A stretch of 7,376 nucleotides of DNA from JANNGC01 sp043757045. GTDB taxonomy: Bacteria; Verrucomicrobiota; Verrucomicrobiia; Limisphaerales; SIBH01. A program made the translations under genes and the position numbers. This document shows, piece by piece, positions 1 to 5,076 of this stretch. The notes under the pieces were generated by a model, which worked only from the letters and a program-made list of their open reading frames with translations, did no database searches and was not told the origin of the DNA. The stretch spans positions 1-7,376 of the forward strand of contig JAYVQC010000111.1 of NCBI GenBank assembly GCA_043757045.1, in the 5' to 3' direction. Position 1 is the stretch's first letter, and each line of letters opens with the position of its first letter.

Positions 1-11
1 CGCCTGCTGAA

Positions 12-60
12 CTGCAAGCGGGGGCGCTTGCAGGACTAACGACAGGCGGGGGCGCCTGTC
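12..60. repeat. Tandem pair of GGGG-loop hairpins (REP-like repeat)
   Basis: Two perfect inverted repeats lie 7 nt apart. The first has arms CTGCAAGCG (12-20) and CGCTTGCAG (25-33); the second has arms GACAGGCG (41-48) and CGCCTGTC (53-60). Both enclose the same loop, GGGG, although their arm sequences differ at the outer ends. They sit 18 nt beyond the stop codon of the DUF1080 gene, so a minus-strand transcript would fold them with CCCC loops. No T-run follows, so this is not a standard Rho-independent terminator, although the hairpins could still protect the 3' end of the mRNA. I infer a dispersed intergenic repeat of the REP type. The hairpins are directly visible; the family assignment is not proven. 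Confidence 0.75.
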
Positions 61-78
61 CCACTAGCTTGGTCGCGT

Positions 79-837
79 TCACGGCAGCTCCTGCACGTAA
101 ATGTTTTTGAACTGCACGAGCGCGGGCGGACTGGACCACTGGCCGTTGCGTTTCGCACCGTGATGTTGCAGCGCGAGTTTGCCGCGCGCGGGCAAATCGG
201 AAATCTGCGCGCCAGCGATCACGGTCTGGCCGTTCAACACCACCGTCACCGACTGGCCGCGCACCGTGATTTCAAAACGGTTCCACTCGCCGACGGGCTT
301 GTCCGCCTGCGTGCGGGGCGTGACGGCGGCGCGCAGGGCAGGGGTGCGTGTCGCGTCCATCCGCACGCCATACATTTCGCCCGAGCCGATGGGCCAGCAC
401 CAGATGTTGACCTGATGAGTGCCGGAGCCGCGCAGGAAAATTCCCGAGTCGGAGTCGGGCAGCGTGAACTTCATTTCCTTGCCCTTCACGTCGCGCGCGT
501 GCGTGCCGTCAGGCAGGATGTAGGGGACGTTCGGATTGAGATAGGGCGTTTCCTTGATGCGCCAGTCCACGCGCAGCACGAAATTTCCAAACTCGCGCTC
601 GCTCCACAAATCCTTTTCCGCCGCCTCGCTCGCCGCGTCGTAATCAATGACGCCATCGAGAATTTTCCAATGGCCGTTGTCGCCCTTGGGGACTTTCCAG
701 TTCGTGAAATCCTTCCCGTTGAACAGGGACGTAAAACCGGCGGGCGGCTCGTTCTCCGCCGCGTGCAACGGCGTGAGCGCGAGCCACGAGCCAAGTGAAA
801 CGAGCACAACGAGTCCGAAGGCGTTAGAAGTTTTCAT
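79..837 (-). CDS. Secreted DUF1080 (3-keto-disaccharide hydrolase-like) protein
   Basis: This encodes 252 residues. Residues 1-27 form a signal peptide: Lys2, a hydrophobic stretch at about 8-22, then LHAA, with likely cleavage after Ala26 or Ala27, so the protein acts outside the cytoplasm. The rest matches the DUF1080/3-keto-disaccharide hydrolase family (PF06439), a concanavalin A-like beta sandwich. Visible landmarks are GFTSLFNGKDFTNW (34-47), the FGNFVLRVDWRI strand (83-94), DSGIFLRG (130-137), HQVNIWCWP (141-149), GEWNRFEI (183-190) and LALQHHG (221-227) leading into the closing FKNIYVQEL strand. Members are known or predicted to act on 3-keto-glycosides or bind sugars; the substrate here cannot be told. 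The frame continues upstream to an ATG at 942, but the ATG at 837 is preferred because it places the signal peptide at the N-terminus. No clear Shine-Dalgarno sequence precedes it. Confidence 0.9.
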   Translation of the reverse strand: MKTSNAFGLVVLVSLGSWLALTPLHAAENEPPAGFTSLFNGKDFTNWKVPKGDNGHWKILDGVIDYDAASEAAEKDLWSEREFGNFVLRVDWRIKETPYLNPNVPYILPDGTHARDVKGKEMKFTLPDSDSGIFLRGSGTHQVNIWCWPIGSGEMYGVRMDATRTPALRAAVTPRTQADKPVGEWNRFEITVRGQSVTVVLNGQTVIAGAQISDLPARGKLALQHHGAKRNGQWSSPPALVQFKNIYVQELP

Positions 838-904
838 GGTGTGGGCGTGATGAGAGCCGATCCCGCCGCGCGGCGCAACAGCGGCGGTGAAGTGAATGGG
901 GCCA

Positions 905-933
905 ATCATTCGCCTGCCCCAATTCGTTGGCAA
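905..933 (-). promoter_or_regulatory. Candidate sigma-70-like promoter for the DUF1080 gene
   Basis: On the minus strand, TTGCCA (933-928) is followed after exactly 17 nt by AATGAT (910-905). These match the -35 consensus at 5 of 6 positions and the -10 consensus at 4 of 6. The -10 element lies 67 nt before the preferred ATG at 837, within the 130-nt gap after the flavoprotein stop codon. It would allow the DUF1080 gene to be transcribed separately from the two upstream genes. Such matches arise by chance and sigma-factor preferences in this lineage are poorly known, so this is only a candidate. I see no convincing terminator for the flavoprotein gene in the same gap. Confidence 0.3.
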
Positions 934-967
934 AATTCCCATGCGCGCGGGAAGCTCCGGCTTTTTT

Positions 968-2206
968 TCAGCGAAAATTAGCGTCGATTCGCCACTCCAG
1001 CGCGCCGCGTGCAGCGTGCGTGCCGGTGGCGAAGCAGCCTTGCATCAAATAGCCGCCGGTCGGCGCGTCCCAGTCGATCATTTCACCGGCGACGAAAATT
1101 CCCGGACACCGCCGGAGCATCAGCGCGGTGTTCAGTTCGCTCCAACGCACCCCGCCGGCGGAGGAGATGGCCTCGGCGATGGGGCGCGGGCCGATGAGCC
1201 GGAGCGGGCAATTTTTGACGGTCCTAGCCAGCGACTCCGCAGAGGTGAAGGGCGCGAGGCCCGGCAGATTTTCCAGAATGGCCAGCGCCGCGTCACTCAG
1301 CTTCCAGCGCGTGCGCGCCTCGGCGAGAAAATCGCGCGGGCAGTTGCCCAGTTTTCTCACCAGTTGAGCGACTGTGTGGGCCGGCTTGAAATCAATGGTG
1401 ATCTCCGGTTCCGCCATCGCGCGCAGCGCCGATCCGAGTTGATAAATCGCGCCGCCTTCCAACCCATATTTGGTCACGAGCAGTTCGCCCACCGCCGTGG
1501 TGTCACCGGCGCGGGCCGTGATGTTTTTCAACGGCTGGCCTTCCGCCTGCGCGAGCACGGCGGCGGGCCAGGGGAGTTCCCAGCCGCAATTCGCTGAAGT
1601 CAATGGAGCGACGGCCACACCCAATTTTTCCAACGCAGAAACCCATCCGCCATCGGACCCCGTCTCCGGCCACGAGCCGCCGCCGAGCGCGAGAATCACC
1701 GCGTCCGCTTCCACCACCGCCGGCCCGCCTTCGGTTTGGAAATCCAACTGCCAACGCGTGCCCGGACGCAGGCCCGTCCAGCGATGGCGCAACGCAAACT
1801 TCACGCCGGCCTCCCGCAGCCGATGCACCCAGCGGCGCAAGAGCGGCGCGGCCTTCATCTCGCGGGGATAAACGCGACCGCTCGTCGCCGCAAATGTTTC
1901 CACGCCCAGCTCCGCCGCCCATTGCCGCAAGGCGTCGGCGTCGAATTCCGCGAGGAGCGTGGGCCAGAAATCAGGCGGCTGTTCCGCGCCGGTGTAGCGC
2001 GTGGCAAAATGTTCGCGCGGTTCGGCGTGCGTCAGGTTCAGTCCGCCGCGACCGGCCACCAGAAATTTCCGCCCCACCGAGGGCTTGGCATCAAACAGCG
2101 TCACCGCCGCGCCGCCCGCGGCCGCCACTTCCGCCGCGCGCAGCCCCGCCGGCCCGCCGCCAATGATCGCGATGTTGATGCCGCAGCGAAACAGAGCGGC
2201 CCGCAC
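968..2206 (-). CDS. FAD-dependent flavoprotein, HI0933/TIGR03862 type
   Basis: This encodes 412 residues of a cytoplasmic FAD-binding oxidoreductase. A Rossmann dinucleotide-binding segment begins the protein: INIAIIGGGPAG (10-21), ending in the acidic Asp39 of the second strand. Further signatures are VGRKFLVAGRGGLNLTH (44-60), ILALGGGSWPETGSDG (171-186), LLVTKYGLEGGAIY (242-255), ISSAGGVRW (347-355) and the C-terminal FAD-contact block FVAGEMIDWDAPTGGY (371-386) followed by CFATG (391-395). This is the pattern of the HI0933-like flavoproteins, specifically the TIGR03862 subgroup, whose substrate is unknown. The start is GTG at 2206; the Rossmann motif follows so closely that little alternative exists. 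A weak AAGG lies 10 nt upstream. The gene starts 24 nt after the DUF885 stop, suggesting cotranscription. Family confidence is high; physiological function is unknown. Confidence 0.92.
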   Translation of the reverse strand: MRAALFRCGINIAIIGGGPAGLRAAEVAAAGGAAVTLFDAKPSVGRKFLVAGRGGLNLTHAEPREHFATRYTGAEQPPDFWPTLLAEFDADALRQWAAELGVETFAATSGRVYPREMKAAPLLRRWVHRLREAGVKFALRHRWTGLRPGTRWQLDFQTEGGPAVVEADAVILALGGGSWPETGSDGGWVSALEKLGVAVAPLTSANCGWELPWPAAVLAQAEGQPLKNITARAGDTTAVGELLVTKYGLEGGAIYQLGSALRAMAEPEITIDFKPAHTVAQLVRKLGNCPRDFLAEARTRWKLSDAALAILENLPGLAPFTSAESLARTVKNCPLRLIGPRPIAEAISSAGGVRWSELNTALMLRRCPGIFVAGEMIDWDAPTGGYLMQGCFATGTHAARGALEWRIDANFR

Positions 2207-2230
2207 GACGCAACGACCTTGGCTTCAACT

Positions 2231-3835
2231 TCACTCCAGCCCGTGGCGCTCGATCCACGATTGCGGGAGGGTGCCGTGACTGAGCAGCCAGTCATTGAAT
2301 TGTTTCAAACTCCAGCCGCGCCCGTCCACGAGGCGCGCGCGCAGACGTTCGTTCTCCAAACGCCCGAGCCAGTAGCTCATCGGGACGGTGGGCGAGCTGG
2401 TGTACCAGTTCACATCGCCCTCGGCGCGGGCACGGGTGAAGCCGAGATGTTTCATCATGTGCCGCACGGCGGATTCATAACTGTAGCGGCGGGTCTGCAA
2501 CCGCAAGTCCACGAGGATGCGGTGCGCGCGCCAGAGCGCGTCGTGGAGTTGCTGCACGCGCAGCCACGGCGAGCGGTCAATGCGGAGATCCACCATCATC
2601 TGCTCGCACCAGAGCGTCCAGCCCTCGTAGAAAACGGCATGGGCGAAGAGCCGCCGCCATTGGCGCGGATGCTGGTTGGCGAGAACAAATTGCAAGTGAT
2701 GCCCCGGATACGCCTCGTGCGCGCAAGTGAGGCTGAGTCCGAAATGTTGTTGTCGCTCGGAACGCTTCTCCGTCACGGTGGTTTTCGTCGCGCTCAGGTC
2801 ATTCACCCAGAATGTGCCGCGTTGTTTTTTCTCGAACGCGCCGGGCGAGGAATACGCCGCCGTGGGAAACAAATGCCGCATGAACTCCGGCACCGGCCGC
2901 ACGCGCAATTCATCGCCCTGCGGAAACGTCACGGCCTTGGCGGCGCGGAAAGCATCGGCCACGCGCTGCGTTTCGGCGCGATACACGCCGAGCAAGTCGT
3001 CGCCGGGATTCCACGCCTCGCGGGCTTCTTTGATGATTTCCTCGGGCTGCGCTTTCCGACCGAAGCGGGCGCATTCTTTTTTCAGCAAGGCGTTGAGGCG
3101 CTCCACTTCGCCGAGCGCGAGCGATTCGATTTCGCCGAGGGTGTAATCAAGGCCGAGTTGATCGCGAACGCGCCGCTGCGTTTCCTCCGCGCCGATGGCG
3201 AAGGAACCAGCGGGCGCGAGCGGGCGCGCGAGCACGGCATCGCGGTAGTGCGTCAGGGCCTTTTGCGCGGACTGAACGAGCGCGGTGTCGCGCGGTCCCG
3301 GATGTTTCTGAAGGAAGGCCATGACGGCAGTGAAAAGGGTCGGTGCACCCTCCGCCGTCTGCTCCATGATTTTGCGCCACACCGGTTCCGGGCGGTCGAG
3401 GAGCGCGGCGGACTCAGCGAGAAACTTCGGGGTGTCGCGCAGCAGGCCGCGAATGTTTTCGGCGGCGCGCTTCGGCTCGTCCTCGCCGCGTTGTAATTCA
3501 TGCAGCAAGGCACCGAGCAGCGTGTCCAATGCGTCGGGATCGAGCGCGTGCCGTCCGCGCGAAAAATCGTCGCACTCGCGCCGCATTTCCGCGCGCCACG
3601 CCAGCCGGTCGAGATGCTGCTCGCGGGTCAGCGTGCGCGGGGAGATGCCGTCGAGTTTGTGGAGCGCGTCCTGCCGCCGCCGTTCCCAGCGCTGCTCGTG
3701 CGCCCGGTCGGCCCGGCCCAGTTTTCCTTCGCCATCGCGCAGGCCGGCGTGCGCCGCCATCAGCGGATGCTCGGCCAGCAGCGTCTCGAAATACTCGTCG
3801 AGCAGTCCGTCGAAGTGAGTTTGATCGCGATTCAT
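2231..3835 (-). CDS. DUF885 family protein (putative metallopeptidase-like)
   Basis: This encodes 534 residues, close to the usual length of DUF885 (PF05960) proteins. The family hallmark CAHEAYPGHHLQF occupies 371-383, with His373, Glu374, His379 and His380 in a HExxxxGHH arrangement suited to metal binding. It is followed by FYEGWTLWCEQ (402-412; Glu404 and Glu411), the counterpart of the conserved EGW..Y.E motif. The C-terminal SPTVPMSYWLGRLE (481-494) matches the family's closing helix. The N-terminus, DEYFETLLAEHPLMAAHAGL, is the usual family opening and supports ATG at 3835. No signal peptide is visible from that start, unlike many lipoprotein members. The frame extends upstream to 4159, but that 108-residue extension runs through hairpin repeats and is not credible. 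Peptidase activity is predicted for the family rather than shown here. Confidence 0.9.
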   Translation of the reverse strand: MNRDQTHFDGLLDEYFETLLAEHPLMAAHAGLRDGEGKLGRADRAHEQRWERRRQDALHKLDGISPRTLTREQHLDRLAWRAEMRRECDDFSRGRHALDPDALDTLLGALLHELQRGEDEPKRAAENIRGLLRDTPKFLAESAALLDRPEPVWRKIMEQTAEGAPTLFTAVMAFLQKHPGPRDTALVQSAQKALTHYRDAVLARPLAPAGSFAIGAEETQRRVRDQLGLDYTLGEIESLALGEVERLNALLKKECARFGRKAQPEEIIKEAREAWNPGDDLLGVYRAETQRVADAFRAAKAVTFPQGDELRVRPVPEFMRHLFPTAAYSSPGAFEKKQRGTFWVNDLSATKTTVTEKRSERQQHFGLSLTCAHEAYPGHHLQFVLANQHPRQWRRLFAHAVFYEGWTLWCEQMMVDLRIDRSPWLRVQQLHDALWRAHRILVDLRLQTRRYSYESAVRHMMKHLGFTRARAEGDVNWYTSSPTVPMSYWLGRLENERLRARLVDGRGWSLKQFNDWLLSHGTLPQSWIERHGLE

Positions 3836-3843
3836 GATTTGTC

Positions 3844-3862
3844 GGCGGAGTGAATCACCTCC
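3844..3862 (-). promoter_or_regulatory. Strong Shine-Dalgarno at odd distance, within a hairpin
   Basis: On the minus strand GGAGGTGA (3862-3855) is an excellent match to the 16S rRNA anti-Shine-Dalgarno, but it lies 19 nt before the DUF885 ATG at 3835, much farther than the usual 5-9 nt. The surrounding CGGAG and CTCCG form a 5-bp stem that would mask the site. No ATG, GTG or TTG in the DUF885 frame lies at the proper spacing. Either the ATG is used with poor spacing, or the sequence is coincidental. The match is directly visible; the regulatory role is a guess. Confidence 0.3.
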
Positions 3863-3923
3863 GGTTTCCGCGGGCAAAGGCAAAGGCGGAACGCGGGGAG
3901 AACCTTTTGCCGGGACCGCCATT

Positions 3924-4033
3924 GGAGTTCGGGCGTCCCGCCCGCTGGACGGCGCGAAAGGTCTTCCACCTCCCCAGCCGACTTGGCGGAGTGGCATGTG
4001 ATTCCATTCGGGCGGGCGAGACGCCCGCGCTCC
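3924..4033. repeat. Inverted pair of 22-nt GC-rich hairpin repeats
   Basis: A 22-nt unit on the plus strand (3924-3945) recurs on the minus strand (4033-4012), matching at 19 of 22 positions. Both start with GGAG and carry the core CGGGCGT.TCGCCCG or CGGGCGTCCCGCCCG. Each copy is itself a hairpin: CGGGCG/CGCCCG with a 3-nt TCC loop (3930-3944), and GCGGGCG/CGCCCGC with a 3-nt AGA loop (4012-4028). The pair is separated by 66 nt, so the two could also pair with each other in a long stem. This resembles a dispersed palindromic repeat present in both orientations. Repeat status elsewhere in the genome is inferred. Confidence 0.65.
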
Positions 4034-4159
4034 ATCGCTCCGATTATGCGACACCTTCAAGATGCAGGCGTGTCGCTCTTTCAAGTCCCTGCGGAAAATC
4101 ACCGATAGTTTTTCAGCGTGTTCACCGCTGTCCGCTTGGGCGGCGGGAGCAACTATCAA

Positions 4160-4524
4160 TTATCGAAACACACATTTCTGCATGAGCACGAACGACAGTA
4201 AAGCGACCGGAGGAATCGCCATGAGCTTCGCGACGAAGACGTTGCTGGTCGCGAGCAGCAGACCCAGCCACACCACGCCCACGGTGCAGAGCCAGCAGAC
4301 GATGACCGTCAACACCTACCGCATCAGTTCCGCCGCGCGCACCTTCGCCTCCGCGCGGAAGCCCCACCATTTGTTCAAGGCGTAGTGCGGGGCCACGCCA
4401 AAAAATTTGGCGAGTGACACTGCGACGAGCTTCGGCAGAATTATTTGGAACACCCATAACGTGCCGGAGTCCACGCCGGCCACGATCAGTCTCCCTCAGA
4501 AGATTTGGTGAAAGAACCGCTCAT
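4160..4524 (-). pseudogene. Decayed GtrA-like membrane protein gene
   Basis: From 4483 down to 4160 one minus-strand frame reads as a small polytopic membrane protein interrupted by a single TAG (4318-4316). The part before the stop contains VDSGTLWVF, SLAKFFGV and ALNKWWGFR. The part after it reads VLTVIVCWLCTVGVVWLGLLL, then FVAKLMAIPPVALLSFVLMQK, CVFR and TAA. The layout of hydrophobic segments, with an N-x-WWGFR midpoint and a closing hydrophobic segment ending QK.VFR, is that of GtrA/DPMS flippase-like proteins (PF04138), which help move lipid-linked sugars across the inner membrane. A likely original start (ATG at 4524, MSGSFTKSSEG) is in another frame and stops at 4486, implying a frameshift close to the junction. 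A TAC-to-TAG change (RYVLTV) would explain the internal stop. It could be sequencing error rather than decay. No glycosyltransferase partner is visible. Confidence 0.6.
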
Positions 4525-4540
4525 GCACTAAACCGGTTCT
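4513..4540. repeat. Small inverted repeat spanning the gtrA-like start
   Basis: AGAACCG (4513-4519) and CGGTTCT (4534-4540) form a perfect 7-bp inverted repeat around a 14-nt loop. The presumed ATG of the gtrA-like pseudogene (4524) lies within the loop. The right arm overlaps the 8-nt palindrome AACCGGTT (4531-4538). It could be an operator or a translation-control hairpin, or simply chance. Confidence 0.3.
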
Positions 4541-4998
4541 GGTGTGAAAATGCCGGCCTCACGTCGCGCGCGAGCTGTGCCGGGCGGAGCATCCAGGTTG
4601 ACAACCCTCCGCCGCCATTCCTTCAGGGCCGGCGCAGCAAAAGGTGGAACGGCTCGGGGAAACGGGCTGGCGAGCGCCTTCGTTTCATTCCTCCCGTCCG
4701 CTTGGCGCGGGCTGGTTTGGTTTCCGCGCGACCAAGCCCACCGCCATGAATTTGATGGCTGTTTCAATTGTGATGCGTCTGCCTTTGGGACCCGGCGAGG
4801 CCCGTCCGTTGCGCCCGCTTCGATTAACATAATTTCGAGCCGTCGCCGTTACAGACAACACGCCGCTGGCGACCAAGAACTTGCCTTCAAGGTTTGGTTG
4901 TGATTAAAGATATCAACTCACGAGCTTCCAAACGCGGCATTGGCGTGCCGTACTTGCGTCGCTCGACTCAAACAAACAGCGTGTTAAGAAGTGCGTCT
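4525..4998. other. Intergenic region, no recognisable gene
   Basis: This roughly 470-nt stretch separates the gtrA-like pseudogene from the large plus-strand gene. Positions 4550-4760 are GC-rich and open in several frames on both strands, but none of the translations shows a family motif, a signal peptide or membrane segments. From about 4830 the composition becomes more AT-rich (for example TTGTGATTAAAGATATCAAC near 4898-4917), which is where a promoter for the plus-strand gene would be expected. I could not find a -35/-10 pair good enough to list. No tRNA-like fold or coding remnant was recognised. Confidence 0.5.
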
Positions 4999-5014
4999 AT
5001 GCTCGCCTGTCGTT

Positions 5015-5039
5015 GGCTTCGGACATTTTTGTCCGAGCC
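5015..5039 (+). promoter_or_regulatory. Leader hairpin upstream of the surface protein gene
   Basis: TCGGACA (5019-5025) and TGTCCGA (5030-5036) are perfect arms around a TTTT loop. The stem is extended by GGC/GCC (5015-5017 with 5037-5039) past a single bulged T. It lies about 38 nt before the preferred ATG at 5077. No T-run follows the stem, so it is not an intrinsic terminator. If transcribed it would be a stable 5'-UTR hairpin, or it would fall within the coding region if the ATG at 4999 is used. Confidence 0.4.
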
Positions 5040-5076
5040 CCGCGAGCGTTCATTTCTGAACTCATCCCCCAAGTCT

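Larger units (their letters stand above)
3836..4159. other. Leader region of the DUF885 gene with hairpin repeats
   Basis: This 324-nt stretch lies between the DUF885 start and the end of the gtrA-like pseudogene. It contains the masked Shine-Dalgarno-like site and an inverted pair of GC-rich hairpins (3924-4033). It also holds a 7-nt inverted repeat, GATAGTT (about 4104-4110) and AACTATC (4151-4157), which on the minus strand lies just past the pseudogene stop. Minus-strand translation is open throughout, but the product (rich in Arg, Pro and Gly) resembles no family I know. I see no convincing promoter, although one for the DUF885 gene should lie here. Confidence 0.5.

Noticed and set aside
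838..942. A 35-residue N-terminal extension of the DUF1080 protein from the ATG at 942
   Set aside because: It would bury the signal peptide inside the protein and overlaps the only promoter-like sequence; the ATG at 837 gives a standard exported protein.
946..968. A plus-strand terminator-like AGCTCCGGCTTTTTTT near 951-968
   Set aside because: It points in the plus direction, where no gene ends, and on the minus strand the T-run becomes an A-run, so it cannot terminate the flavoprotein transcript.
1736..3496. A 586-codon plus-strand open frame opposite the flavoprotein and DUF885 genes
   Set aside because: It mirrors two well-supported minus-strand genes, its product is Arg/Ala/His-rich with no family motif, and such antisense frames are expected in GC-rich genes.
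3836..4159. A 108-residue N-terminal extension of the DUF885 protein
   Set aside because: It passes through two hairpin repeats, has low-complexity Arg/Pro/Gly composition, and the family N-terminus aligns with the ATG at 3835.
4528..4903. Open frames of 100-119 codons on both strands between the pseudogene and the surface protein
   Set aside because: They overlap one another on opposite strands and show no motif, signal peptide, membrane segment or ribosome binding site.
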